Positions 31,445 through 40,520 are shown, numbered from the stretch's first letter. The stretch: 64,000 nt of DNA from Amycolatopsis sp. CA-230715 (GCF_018736145.1 NZ_CP059997.1:7625501-7689500); one strand, 5' to 3'. Made by a program: numbers and translations. The notes: a model not told the origin generated them from the letters alone.

Positions 31445-32218
31445 ATGCGCAGGTTTGTCGACATCTCGGTGGCACTCAAGGGCGGGATCGCCTCGGACCC
31501 GCCCGGTCACGAGCCGGAGATCGACTACTTCACGCACACCGACACGGCGGGCGACGTGGTGTCGTTCTTCCCCGGTGCGACCATCGACGACCTGCCGGAC
31601 CGCGAGGGATGGGCGATCGAGCGGGTGCGGCTCACCACGCACAACGGCACCCACCTCGACGCGCCGTATCACTACTCGGCGGTGATGGACGGCGGCGCGC
31701 GGGCGATCACGATCGACGAGGTGCCGCTCGAATGGTGCCTGCGGCCCGCGGTGAAACTGGACTTCCGGCACTTCGAGGACGGGTACGTGGCCACCGCGGC
31801 CGACGTCGAGGCCGAGCTGAAGCGGATCGGGCACGAACTCCGGCCGTTGGAGATCGTGGTCGTCAACACCTCGGCCGGTGCCAAGTACGGCCAGGACGAC
31901 TACGTCGCGTCCGGATGCGGCATGGGTCGCGAGGCGACGCTGTACCTGCTCGAGCGCGGTGTCCGGCTCACCGGCACGGACGCGTGGAGCTGGGACGCGC
32001 CGTTCGTGCACACTGCGAAGCGCTACGCCCGCGATCACGACGCGTCGGTGATCTGGGAGGGCCACCGCGCGGGCAGGGACATCGGGTACTGCCACATCGA
32101 GAAACTGCACAACCTGGAGTCGCTGCCAGCCGACGGGTTCGAGATCTCGTGCTTCCCGGTCAAGGTGCACGCCGCGTCCGCGGGCTGGACCCGCGCGGTC
32201 GCGATCTTCGACGAATGA
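31445..32218 (+). CDS. cyclase-family metal-dependent hydrolase (PF04199)
   Basis: A 257-residue enzyme with the family motif HNGTHLDAPYHY (HxGTHxDxPxH), whose His and Asp residues bind divalent metal, and a downstream GRDIGYCHIEKLHNL segment with another ligand. Members include kynurenine formamidase, isatin hydrolase and polyketide cyclases; they hydrolyse amide or lactam-like bonds. GGGAGG lies upstream of the ATG. It follows the GH25-like gene by 57 bp on the same strand but has no obvious functional link with it. Substrate unknown. Confidence 0.88.
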   Translation: MRRFVDISVALKGGIASDPPGHEPEIDYFTHTDTAGDVVSFFPGATIDDLPDREGWAIERVRLTTHNGTHLDAPYHYSAVMDGGARAITIDEVPLEWCLRPAVKLDFRHFEDGYVATAADVEAELKRIGHELRPLEIVVVNTSAGAKYGQDDYVASGCGMGREATLYLLERGVRLTGTDAWSWDAPFVHTAKRYARDHDASVIWEGHRAGRDIGYCHIEKLHNLESLPADGFEISCFPVKVHAASAGWTRAVAIFDE

Positions 32219-32261
32219 CCTCGGTGGCGGGCGGCGGGGCCGCCCGCCACCGGGCACCCTT

Positions 32262-32705
32262 TCAGTGCGCGAAATGCGCCGAAGATCCGCGCTGCCAAAG
32301 GAAAACGACGGCGGCCAGCCCCGCCGCGCACGGCACCAGCCCCGCGATCGTCACCAGCACCGGGTGCGGCTGGGTGAAGTTGTAGGCCGACAGCGCGGTC
32401 CCGGCGACGAACACCGCGGTCGCCACGACGCGTGACCACGGGCGCCCCCGGCCGCTCGCCCGCGCCAGCCACAGCCACAGCACGACACCGATCGCGGCGA
32501 GCGCGAACAGGTAGGTGAGGATGCTCGACCTCGCCATGTCGACCTTGCCGGGAGCGGTGGCATAGGCGGCTTGGAGCTGACGGGTGAGGGTGCGCTGGTC
32601 GAGCACGGTGACGATCACCGCCGCCACCGTGAGCGCCGCCCCCGCCCGCATCGCGGTGATCGCGTGCCGGATCGGCCCGGCCCCCTCGTGTTCGTGCGTT
32701 CGCAT
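32262..32705 (-). CDS. four-helix membrane protein, unknown function
   Basis: A 147-residue integral membrane protein with four predicted helices (AGAALTVAAVIVTVL; ILTYLFALAAIGVVLWLWLA; VVATAVFVAGTALSAYNF; VLVTIAGLVPCAAGLAAVVF). An AAGGGG sequence precedes ATG 32705. It is divergently paired with a TetR regulator through a 117-bp spacer with a nested palindrome, so its expression is probably repressed by that protein. No known transport or enzyme motif is visible. Confidence 0.8.
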   Translation of the reverse strand: MRTHEHEGAGPIRHAITAMRAGAALTVAAVIVTVLDQRTLTRQLQAAYATAPGKVDMARSSILTYLFALAAIGVVLWLWLARASGRGRPWSRVVATAVFVAGTALSAYNFTQPHPVLVTIAGLVPCAAGLAAVVFLWQRGSSAHFAH

Positions 32706-32752
32706 GAGATTCCCCTTGGTCGATACTGTGGATTCCGTAGTCCGGATTTCAA

Positions 32753-32788
32753 ACTCTAAACTTGAAACATCATGTCTCAATGTAGAGT
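32753..32788. promoter_or_regulatory. nested palindrome, candidate TetR operator
   Basis: An inner palindrome ttgaaacatcatgtctcaa (32762-32780, one mismatch per arm) is enclosed by outer arms actcta (32753-32758) and tagagt (32783-32788). The AT-rich symmetric site lies between the membrane-protein and TetR genes, in the position of an autoregulatory operator. Confidence 0.6.
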
Positions 32789-32822
32789 GATGGAGACCCC
32801 GAGGCAAGGTGAGGTGTGCGAA

Positions 32823-33662
32823 ATGGCGGAGGAGTCCCAGCCCGCGCTCGGCAGGCGGCGGCGCAGGCTGTCGGACGACGAGACCGAGAAGCGCATGGTC
32901 GACGCCGCGATGGCGCTCGTCAACCGGACGGGGCTGACCGTCGGGCTCGACCACATCAGCTTCGAGGACGTCATCCGCGACGCCGGGGTGGCCAGGAGCG
33001 CGGTCTACCGGCGCTGGCCGTACAAGGACCTGTTCTTCAGCGATCTGCTCAAGGCGCTCGCGAGCGCCGCCGTCCCGGCCAGGATGCCGGACGACGAGGG
33101 CATGAACGTGATCCGCGAGGTGGCGCTGGAGCACTTCGGCTGGTTCGCCACCCCGCGAACTCGCCACGACCTGTGGAGCGAGCTGCTCCGCCACGCCGCG
33201 CTCGTCGAGTTCGAAGCCATCCACGGCTCCACCGACTGGCGCACCTACCTCGCCCTGCACGCCACTTTCGAAAGCCTTGCGAGCGGAGATCTGCGGGACG
33301 AGGTCCAGCAGGCGCTCGCGCGTTCGGAACAGGGATTCGTGGCGAGGATCGCCAAGGCCTACGAGTACCTGGCCGGTTTGCTCGGCTACCGCCTGCGGCC
33401 CGAACTCGACGCCACGTTCGAAACCGTCGCGCGCCTGGTCAACGCCACCATGCGCGGGCTGGTGCTCACCGCGCTGTCCACCCCGGAAGTGGCGGCTCAG
33501 CGCGTGCGCGCGAACCCGTTCGGGAGCAGCGCCAAGGCCGATTGGTCGCTTCCCGCGCTCGGCATCGCGAGCACCGTGTTCGCCTTCCTCGAACCGGATC
33601 CTTCGGTGGCATGGGATGGCGAGCGCATCGCCGCGGTCCGCGCGGAGCTGTCGTCGGAGTAG
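32823..33662 (+). CDS. TetR-family transcriptional regulator
   Basis: A 279-residue regulator, longer than most TetR proteins. The DNA-binding part is at about residues 20-70: EKRMVDAAMALVNRTGLTV, SFEDVIRDAGVARSAVYRRW and PYKDLFFSDLL. The long helical C-terminal domain has no recognised ligand signature. ATG 32823 is chosen with GGTGAGG upstream; an in-frame ATG at 32772 would place the N-terminus inside the palindromic operator. It likely represses the divergent membrane-protein gene. Confidence 0.85.
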   Translation: MAEESQPALGRRRRRLSDDETEKRMVDAAMALVNRTGLTVGLDHISFEDVIRDAGVARSAVYRRWPYKDLFFSDLLKALASAAVPARMPDDEGMNVIREVALEHFGWFATPRTRHDLWSELLRHAALVEFEAIHGSTDWRTYLALHATFESLASGDLRDEVQQALARSEQGFVARIAKAYEYLAGLLGYRLRPELDATFETVARLVNATMRGLVLTALSTPEVAAQRVRANPFGSSAKADWSLPALGIASTVFAFLEPDPSVAWDGERIAAVRAELSSE

Positions 33663-33837
33663 ACCACTGCCGCCCGCTCGATCGCCCGATCACTACTGGT
33701 CAGCCCGTCGTTGCGGCATGATCAGCTGGCCGGATCGGTCTAGCGAGGAATGCCAGGGGTGTTGGCCGGGGTAGTGCGCATGACGTCTGCTTGAGCCCGG
33801 TTTCGTCCTACCGGCGTTCCCGGGTGAGGAGGGTGGC

Positions 33838-34578
33838 ATGACGTCGTTGGCTCCCGGTAAGACCGGGGAGATCAGGGCCCGCCTGCTCGACCTCGTCGAT
33901 CTCCTGCCGGAGGGCGCGCCGCTCCCTTCCGAGCGCGAGCTCGCCGCGAGGTGGCAGGTGGCGCGGATGACGCTGCGGCGCGCGATGGACGATCTGGTGC
34001 TGCAGGAGCTCCTGGTGCGGCGGCAGGGCAGCGGCACGTTCACCTCGCGGCCGAAGGTGAGCCGCAGGCTCGGCATGACCTCGTTCTCCGAGGAGATGCG
34101 GCGACGGGGGATGCGCCCGGCGAGCAGGACGCTCGAACTCCGCCGCCACCGCGCGGACCGGGCCCGCTGCCAGCAGCTCCGGATCCCCGCCGGGGACGTG
34201 GTGGTCGAGTTCGTCCGGCTCCGCCTCGCCGACGACGCGCCGATGGCGCTCGAACGCACCACCGTGCCGGAGCGGTACGTACCCGGACTGTCCATTGAGG
34301 ACCTGCACAGTTCGTGGTACGAGCTGCTCGCCACGAAGTACCGGACCGACATCGTCAGCGGCACCTGCCAGCTGGAGCCCGCGATGCCGGACCGGCGCAC
34401 CGCGGAGCAGCTGCGGATCCCGATCACCCAGCCGTGCATGCGGATCAGGGGCATCAGCCTCGACGCGCGCGGCAGGGTCATGGAGTACTGCGAAGCGATG
34501 TACCGGGGCGATCGCTACGCGATCACCGCGGAACTCCACCGCCCGGCGCGGCCCGCCGCGGGCCGCGCGATCAGCTGA
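33838..34578 (+). CDS. GntR/HutC-family regulator of the amino-sugar operon
   Basis: A 246-residue regulator: a winged helix (LPSERELAARWQVARMTLRRAM, then LVRRQGSGTFTSRPK) followed by a UTRA ligand-binding domain (from about residue 90, MTSFSEEMRRRGMRPASRTL). This subfamily includes DasR and NagR, which sense phosphorylated amino sugars. AGGAGG stands before the ATG. It is 13 bp upstream of the ABC substrate-binding gene, so it heads the operon. The upstream region has a weak GGTCTAG-like half-site at 33738 but no full DasR-type site. Confidence 0.88.
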   Translation: MTSLAPGKTGEIRARLLDLVDLLPEGAPLPSERELAARWQVARMTLRRAMDDLVLQELLVRRQGSGTFTSRPKVSRRLGMTSFSEEMRRRGMRPASRTLELRRHRADRARCQQLRIPAGDVVVEFVRLRLADDAPMALERTTVPERYVPGLSIEDLHSSWYELLATKYRTDIVSGTCQLEPAMPDRRTAEQLRIPITQPCMRIRGISLDARGRVMEYCEAMYRGDRYAITAELHRPARPAAGRAIS

Positions 34579-34591
34579 CGAGGAGCGGACC

Positions 34592-35893
34592 ATGCGCGTA
34601 CGCAGGACACGGACCATCCGGACCGCCGCCGCCGTCGGCACGGCGCTGGTGCTCGCGAGCGCGCTCGCCGCGTGCGGCTCGGGCTCCGGTGACGGCGGTG
34701 CGGTCACGTTGACCTTCTGGACCCACACGCACCCGCCGATGGTCAAGCTGAACGAGGCGCTCATCGCCGAGTACCAGCAGCAGCACCCGAACGTGAAGAT
34801 CAAGTACCAGACGATCCCCAACGACGAGTTCAACACGAAGACGCTCACCGCGATGAGCAACGGCACCGGGCCCGACGTGCTGAACATGGACGACAGCGCG
34901 CTGCGCGGGGAGTACCTGCCGAAGGAGCTGGTCGCGCCGATCGACGCAGGTGCGCTCGGCGCCGCTTCGGCGGACGAGGTCAAGGCGCGCTACAACGCGG
35001 GCGTCCTGGACGGCGCGGCGAAGGACGGCCAGTACTACGGGCTCCCGAGCGAGTTCAACGCGACCGCGTTCGCGATCAACACCAAGCACTTCACCGACGC
35101 CGGGCTCGACCCGAACGCGGCGCCGAAGACCTGGGACGAGGTCGCCGCCGACGCGAAGAAGCTCGTCGCCGCCCAGCACACGCAGGCGTTCAGCTTCCTG
35201 TACCTGCATTCGGGCTGGTACTCCCAGCAGCTGCAAACGCTGCTGAACCAGACCGGCGGCACCCTGACCGATCCCGGTCACGAGCACGCCACCGTGACCT
35301 CGCCGCAGTCGGTCGCCGCGCTGCAGCTGTGGGTCGATCTCGCCGCGGGCAAGGACAAATCGGCCGATCCCAACAAGACTTCGCGCGAGGCGACCTCGCC
35401 GTTCAGCGATCTCGCCACCGGGCGCCAGTCGATGGCGATCGTCTACCCGTGGGCGATGGAGCAGATCCGGCAGAGCAATCCCGATGTGTACAAACAACTC
35501 AAAGTCGTGCCGCTGCCGCAGCTGAACCCGGCACAGCCGGTGAACCGGTGGTACGGCTACTACTGGGCGGTCGGCAAGGCGAGCAAGCACCAGGCCGAGG
35601 CGTGGAAGTTCATCTCCTACCTCGCGAGCAAGCACGAGCGCTGGCTGTCCGATGTGGACTTCATCCAGCCGGTGTCCGGCTGGGACACCGGGCAGGCCGC
35701 GAAGAAGGTCGACGCGCTGCCGGTGTGGTCTTCCGCTTACCAGAAGGGAAAGTTCGACCAGGTCGCGCCGCACTACTCGGAGGTGCAGGACGCGCTGACG
35801 GACATGGTCAACGACGCGGTGTTCGACCACGTCGCGGTTCCGGACGCGGCGAAGAAGGCGTCCGACCGCATCGACCGCAGCCTCGGGAGCTGA
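34592..35893 (+). CDS. ABC transporter sugar-binding lipoprotein
   Basis: A 433-residue solute-binding protein. The N-terminal signal ends in a lipobox (LASALAACGSG), so the protein is anchored outside the membrane. The mature part matches the family 1 extracellular binding proteins (VTLTFWTHTHPPMVKLNEAL; NGTGPDVLNMDD; YYGLPSEFNATAFAINTKHF; the later YWAVGKASKHQAEAWKFISYL). Such proteins deliver sugars to MalF/MalG-type permeases, which follow directly. A good ribosome-binding site (GAGGAG) precedes ATG 34592. Substrate is inferred from the kinase-epimerase downstream to be an N-acylated amino sugar. Confidence 0.9.
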   Translation: MRVRRTRTIRTAAAVGTALVLASALAACGSGSGDGGAVTLTFWTHTHPPMVKLNEALIAEYQQQHPNVKIKYQTIPNDEFNTKTLTAMSNGTGPDVLNMDDSALRGEYLPKELVAPIDAGALGAASADEVKARYNAGVLDGAAKDGQYYGLPSEFNATAFAINTKHFTDAGLDPNAAPKTWDEVAADAKKLVAAQHTQAFSFLYLHSGWYSQQLQTLLNQTGGTLTDPGHEHATVTSPQSVAALQLWVDLAAGKDKSADPNKTSREATSPFSDLATGRQSMAIVYPWAMEQIRQSNPDVYKQLKVVPLPQLNPAQPVNRWYGYYWAVGKASKHQAEAWKFISYLASKHERWLSDVDFIQPVSGWDTGQAAKKVDALPVWSSAYQKGKFDQVAPHYSEVQDALTDMVNDAVFDHVAVPDAAKKASDRIDRSLGS

Positions 35894-35897
35894 GCCG

Positions 35898-36776
35898 ATG
35901 GCGGTGCTCGCGCTCCCTCGCCGCCGCGATAGCGCGGATCGGCGGCGGCACACCACCGGGATGCTGCTGGCGATCCCCGCGCTGGCGCTGTTCGCGGTGT
36001 TCGCGATCTACCCGATGCTGCGGGTGTTCTACCTGTCCGTCTTCGACTACAGCCTGACCACGCCGCCGAAGTTCGTCGGTATGGACAACTTCGCCCACCT
36101 GGCGACCGATCCGCAGTTCGGCGAAGCGGTACTGCAGACCGTCGTCTACGCGGCGGGCACCTACGTTCCCGCGCTCGCACTGGCGCTCGTGCTCGCGCAC
36201 GCGCTGAACAACCGCACCAGGGCTGGCGGGCTGATCAGGCTGCTGTACTTCCTGCCGGTGGCCGCGAGCTGGGTCGCGGTGTCGGTGATCTGGCGCGTGG
36301 TGCTCAACCCGGACGGCCTGCTCAACCAGGCGCTCGGACTGCACCTCAACTGGCTCACCAGCTCGGACACCGCGATGTGGGGCCTTGTCCTGATGGGAGT
36401 GTGGAAGGAGACCGGCTTCTTCCTGATCCTGTTCCTCGCCGGGCTGCAGGCGATCCCCGGCGAGCTGTACGAAGCGTCCGAATTGGACGGTGCGGGCCGG
36501 TGGTCGCGGTTCCGGTACGTCACCTGGCCGATGCTGCGCCCGGTCACCGCGGTGTGCTCGGTGATGGCGGTGATCAGGGGCTTCCAGGCGTTCAGCCCGC
36601 AGCTCGTGCTCACCAACGGCGGGTTCGGCACCGAGGTGGTCAACCTGTTCGTCTACAAGACCGCGTTCGAGAACGCCAGGATGGGTCGCGCCTCCGCGGT
36701 GGCCGTGCTGATGTTCCTCCTGCTCTTCGTGCTGACGCTGGTGCAGCTGCGGGTGTTCGCGAGGAGGGACCGATGA
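35898..36776 (+). CDS. ABC sugar permease, MalF/UgpA type
   Basis: A 292-residue inner-membrane permease with six predicted helices, beginning with TTGMLLAIPALALFAVFAIY. The EAA loop that contacts the ATPase is visible as GELYEASELDGAGRWSRFRY. It starts four bases after the binding-protein gene and overlaps the next permease as ATGA. No ATPase gene is in this operon; related carbohydrate systems often share a general MsiK-type ATPase encoded elsewhere. Confidence 0.9.
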   Translation: MAVLALPRRRDSADRRRHTTGMLLAIPALALFAVFAIYPMLRVFYLSVFDYSLTTPPKFVGMDNFAHLATDPQFGEAVLQTVVYAAGTYVPALALALVLAHALNNRTRAGGLIRLLYFLPVAASWVAVSVIWRVVLNPDGLLNQALGLHLNWLTSSDTAMWGLVLMGVWKETGFFLILFLAGLQAIPGELYEASELDGAGRWSRFRYVTWPMLRPVTAVCSVMAVIRGFQAFSPQLVLTNGGFGTEVVNLFVYKTAFENARMGRASAVAVLMFLLLFVLTLVQLRVFARRDR

Positions 36777-37672
36777 CGAAGCCCGCCACCAGGCCCCGCC
36801 CTCCCGCGGAAGCCGTCCGCGTCGCGACGCCCGTGCGGCGTCGCCGGAAGCGCCATCCCGGCCGTGTCGTCGCGCTCGTGCTCACCGGGCTCGGCGGACT
36901 GGCGTTCATCTCCGTGCTCGTGTACGCGGTGCTGACCGCGCTGAAACCCGCCGCCGAAGTGCTCGCCGTGCCGATGCGCTGGGTGCCGTCGACGTTCGAA
37001 TGGTCCAATCTGGCGCTGCCGTTCACCGAGACACCGTTCGCGCGGTACTTCCTCAACAGCACGGTCGTCGGGGTCAGCGTCACCGTGCTGAACGTGCTCA
37101 CGTGCACCGCCGCCGGGTACAGCTTCTCGAAGTTCCGCTACCGCGGGCGCGACGCCTTGTTCGTCATCGTGCTGGCGACGCTGATGATCCCGGTCGAGAT
37201 CATCTATGTTCCGCTCTACAGCCTCGTCTACTCGCTGGGCTGGGTGGACAGCTTCGCCGGGCTCATCATCCCGGCCGGCACCAGCGCGTTCGGGATCTTC
37301 CTTATGCGGCAAGCGATCGACGGAGTCCCCGACGAACTGCTCGAAGCGGCGCGGCTCGACGGCGCCGGGGTGGTGCGCACGCTGGTGTCCATTGTGGTCC
37401 CGGTGGTGCGCGGCCCGATGGCGGCGCTGGCGCTGTTCGTGTTCATGCTCAACTGGGATTCGCACCTGTGGCCGTTGCTGGTCGCCTCCGACGACGACCA
37501 CCGCACGCTGCCGGTCGGGCTCGCCGCGATGCAGGCGAACAACCTCGGCAGCGCCGGGGTGCCGATGATGCTCGTCGCCGCGCTGCTCGCGGCGCTGCCC
37601 ACCGTGCTCCTGTTCGTGACGCTGCAACGGCGGTTCGTCGAGGGCGTGACGGCTTCGGCGGGGCTGCGATGA
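36773..37672 (+). CDS. ABC sugar permease, MalG/UgpE type
   Basis: A 299-residue second permease subunit. After a basic cytoplasmic N-terminus (PVRRRRKRHPGR) come six helices; the EAA loop reads DELLEAARLDGAGVVRTLVS. The family-typical TVVGVSVTVLNVLTCTAAGY and LATLMIPVEIIYVPLYSLVY helices are present. Its start and stop overlap both neighbours (ATGA each side), so it is translationally coupled with the first permease and the kinase-epimerase. Confidence 0.9.
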   Translation: MTKPATRPRPPAEAVRVATPVRRRRKRHPGRVVALVLTGLGGLAFISVLVYAVLTALKPAAEVLAVPMRWVPSTFEWSNLALPFTETPFARYFLNSTVVGVSVTVLNVLTCTAAGYSFSKFRYRGRDALFVIVLATLMIPVEIIYVPLYSLVYSLGWVDSFAGLIIPAGTSAFGIFLMRQAIDGVPDELLEAARLDGAGVVRTLVSIVVPVVRGPMAALALFVFMLNWDSHLWPLLVASDDDHRTLPVGLAAMQANNLGSAGVPMMLVAALLAALPTVLLFVTLQRRFVEGVTASAGLR

Positions 37673-39279
37673 CCGCCTGGCTCGCTGTCGACGGCGGGCA
37701 GACCGGCCTTCGACTGCGCACTTCGGACGGTCGGAACGGCACAGGACCCGGTTTCTCCTACGCCGACGGCGATCCGGTCGCGTCGATCACCGCGGCCGTG
37801 CGCACGGCCGCGGCGAACGCCGGAGTGGCGCGCCCCGTCGGCATCGCCTGCCTCGGGCTCACCGGATACCCCGCGCGCCGGGCGGATCGGGATCGGCTCG
37901 GCGTCGCGGTGGCGCGTGCGCTCGACGCCACCGAGGTGCGGTTGTGCGAGGACATGGTCACCGCGCACGCGGGCGCGCTGCCCGGCGGCACCGGCGTCGC
38001 ACTCGCCGCCGGGACCGGTGTGGTCTGCCTCGCGATCGGCGCGGACGGCACCACGCGCAAGATCGACGGCGGCGGGCACCTGCTCGGCGATCTCGGCGGG
38101 GGCTTCGCCACCGGGCAGGCCGGGCTGCGCGCGGTGCTGGCCGCCACCGACGGCCGCGGGCCCGCCACGGCGCTGTCCGGTCTCGCCGCCGCCCGGTACG
38201 GCGGCGGCACCGACCTGGGGCAGCGCGTCGCGATGGCGGATTCGCCGGTCTCCGCGGTGGCCGCGTTCGCCGTCGACGTGTTCGAGGCGGCCGCCGACGG
38301 GGACGCGGTGGCCAGTGCGGTCGTCGGTGCCTCCGCCGCCAACCTTGCGCGCACCGCCGCCGCGGGTGTGCGCGCGCTCGGTTGCGACGCCGTCCGGATC
38401 GCTTGCGCCGGAAGGCTTTTCGACGCCGGTGACCTGCTGATGGCGCCGCTGCGCCAACGACTCGCCGAGCTGGCGCCCTCGGCCACGCTGGTGCCGCCGG
38501 CGGGCGATCCGCTCGACGGCGCCGTGCGGCTCGCCACCACCGCACTGGGGAGCTATGCCCCGCTCGTCCACGTTCACCGCGGCGACGCCGCGCCTGCCCC
38601 CGAGGAGTCCGTTGTGGACGGTCTGCCCTTTCCGGCTGGATCGCTGCTGGTGTCCTGCCAGGCCCAGCCGTCGAACCCGTTGCACGGGCCGGGCCCGATG
38701 GCGAGGATGGCCGCGGCCGCGGCGGCGGGCGGCGCCTGCGGCATCCGCGCGAACGGGGCGGCGGACGTGGCCGCGATCAGGGCCGAGGTCGCGCTGCCGG
38801 TGATCGGGATCAACAAGATCGCCGCGCCAGGTGGCACGTTCATCACCCCGACCTTCGACGCGGCGGCCGCGGTGGTCCGCGCGGGTGCCACGATGGTCGC
38901 GGTGGACGGCACCGCGCGCCCCCGTCCCGACGGCAGCACGCTCGCCGACCAGATCGCCCGCATCCACGACGAACTCGGCGTGCTCGTGATGGCCGATGTG
39001 GACAGTGCGGCCGCCGGGATCGCCGCGCGGGGCGCCGGTGCCGACGTCGTCGCCTCGACGTTGTCCGGGTACACGGGCGGTGTCATCCCGGAGGAACCCG
39101 ACGTCGCGCTCGTCCGCGAACTGAGCGCGCTCGACTGCCCGGTGATCGCCGAAGGCCGGTACCGCACCGCGGACGACGTGCGGGCCGCGGTCGCCGCGGG
39201 GGCGTACGCGGTGGTGGTCGGGACCGCGATCACGAACCCGATGGACATCACCACCCGGCTCACCAAGGCGCTCCGGTGA
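37669..39279 (+). CDS. bifunctional BadF-type sugar kinase / NanE N-acylmannosamine-6-phosphate 2-epimerase fusion
   Basis: A 536-residue fusion. Residues 1-300 are a BadF/BadG-type ATPase domain like N-acetylglucosamine kinases (WLAVDGGQTGLRLR phosphate loop; IACLGLTGYP; VALAAGTGVVCLAI; HLLGDLGGGFATG). Residues 315-536 are a NanE-type TIM barrel (SLLVSCQAQPSNPLHGP; ALPVIGINKI; VLVMADVDSA; DVVASTLSGYTG; VVVGTAITNP), with the active-site Lys in GINKI. The predicted reactions are phosphorylation of N-acetylmannosamine or a similar sugar and epimerisation to the GlcNAc-6-phosphate form. Known NanE-NanK fusions use a ROK kinase placed after NanE; here the order and kinase type differ. Confidence 0.88.
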   Translation: MTAWLAVDGGQTGLRLRTSDGRNGTGPGFSYADGDPVASITAAVRTAAANAGVARPVGIACLGLTGYPARRADRDRLGVAVARALDATEVRLCEDMVTAHAGALPGGTGVALAAGTGVVCLAIGADGTTRKIDGGGHLLGDLGGGFATGQAGLRAVLAATDGRGPATALSGLAAARYGGGTDLGQRVAMADSPVSAVAAFAVDVFEAAADGDAVASAVVGASAANLARTAAAGVRALGCDAVRIACAGRLFDAGDLLMAPLRQRLAELAPSATLVPPAGDPLDGAVRLATTALGSYAPLVHVHRGDAAPAPEESVVDGLPFPAGSLLVSCQAQPSNPLHGPGPMARMAAAAAAGGACGIRANGAADVAAIRAEVALPVIGINKIAAPGGTFITPTFDAAAAVVRAGATMVAVDGTARPRPDGSTLADQIARIHDELGVLVMADVDSAAAGIAARGAGADVVASTLSGYTGGVIPEEPDVALVRELSALDCPVIAEGRYRTADDVRAAVAAGAYAVVVGTAITNPMDITTRLTKALR

Positions 39280-40520
39280 CGGCGTCGGTCGGCCACGGTT
39301 CGGTGGTCGTCGACGTGCCCGCCGGGACCGCGATGGGCGGGTACGCGGCGCGGACCGGCGGCAGCACCGGCACACTCGATCCGATCGAGGTGCACGCGTT
39401 CACCGTGTCCGACGGCGAACGCCGGTTCCTGTGGCTGGTCGGTGATCTCCCCGCGGTCAACACCGATCTCGCCGCCGCGCTCGTCGGCAGGCTGGCCGGT
39501 CCGCACCGCACGGATCCGGAGCTGGTGTGGTTCGGCGCGACGCACACGCACGCGGCCCCGGACGTCGGATGCCGTCCTGGCGGTGGGCGCACGCCACGAG
39601 AGTGGGCGCCCGTGCTGCTGGCGGCGGGTGAGCGGGCGGCGGAACTGGCCGTCGCCGCGGAAGCACCGGTCGACCTGACCGTCCACAAGGGACTGTTGAC
39701 CGGGGTCGGCGGGCAGCGCAGCGGGCCTCGGCCGCGAAGTGACGTGCCGGTGACGGTGCTGGCCGCGCGGCGGGGCGCCGCGGTGCTCGGCGCGGTCGTC
39801 GTGCTTCCGGTGCACCCCACCGTGCTGGGCGCGGACAACCTGCTCGCCAGCGCCGACCTGGCGGGAGCGGCGCGGCGCGCGCTCGCGGCGCGCACCGGGG
39901 GATGGGCCGTGGTCGCCACCGGGGCGGCCGGTGACGTGAGTACGCGCGCGCACCGCCGCGCGCAGACCCCGGACGAGGTGCACCGGCTCGGTGAGCTGGC
40001 CGCGGACCAGCTCGTCGCGATCCTCGGCGAACCCGGCGTGCCGGTCGACATCGGGCCGGACTCCCTCGCCGGGTTCCGGACGTGGCCGCTGCCCCTGCCG
40101 GACCGGACGGCCGAGCCCGGCCCCGATCTGGACGCGCTTCGCGCACGGCTGGAGGTGGTGCTCGGTGCTGGCGACCCGGTGGCCGTGCGCGAGGCGGAAA
40201 CCGCGGTGCAGGGCGCGGAACTGGCTGCCACCGCGCGGGTGCGCGGCACCGGGGTGGTGGTGGGCGTGGTGCGGTTGGGTGGGCTCCGGCTGGTGAGCAT
40301 GGGCGCGGAACCTTACTTGGCGCTGGAAGCCGCCGTCGCGGCCGGGCTGCCGGGCCCGGCAGCGCTCGTCGGCTACACCAACGGATATCTGGGGTACCTA
40401 CCCACCCGCACCGCGTACGGCACCGGCGTCTACGAGGTCAACATCTCGCCGGTCGCCGAGGGAGCCGCCGAACTCGCCGTCGCCGAAGCGATCCGGCTCG
40501 GCGGGGTCGTGCGCCGGTAA
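39276..40520 (+). CDS. neutral ceramidase-like hydrolase
   Basis: A 414-residue protein related to the N-terminal domain of neutral/alkaline ceramidases. The metal-binding FGATHTHAAPD motif is clear near residue 90, and LVGYTNGYLGYLPTRTAYG near the C-terminus is the family YxPxxxxY-like segment. It lacks the C-terminal immunoglobulin-like domain of full ceramidases (about 650-700 residues) and any signal peptide, so it acts in the cytoplasm. It overlaps the kinase-epimerase (GTGA). In this operon it may de-N-acylate an amino-sugar compound rather than ceramide; this is inference. Confidence 0.8.
   Translation: MTASVGHGSVVVDVPAGTAMGGYAARTGGSTGTLDPIEVHAFTVSDGERRFLWLVGDLPAVNTDLAAALVGRLAGPHRTDPELVWFGATHTHAAPDVGCRPGGGRTPREWAPVLLAAGERAAELAVAAEAPVDLTVHKGLLTGVGGQRSGPRPRSDVPVTVLAARRGAAVLGAVVVLPVHPTVLGADNLLASADLAGAARRALAARTGGWAVVATGAAGDVSTRAHRRAQTPDEVHRLGELAADQLVAILGEPGVPVDIGPDSLAGFRTWPLPLPDRTAEPGPDLDALRARLEVVLGAGDPVAVREAETAVQGAELAATARVRGTGVVVGVVRLGGLRLVSMGAEPYLALEAAVAAGLPGPAALVGYTNGYLGYLPTRTAYGTGVYEVNISPVAEGAAELAVAEAIRLGGVVRR

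Noticed and set aside
33690..33746. Possible DasR-type site upstream of the GntR gene
   Set aside because: Only scattered half-site matches (actggtc, ggtctag) were found; no full symmetric site is present.
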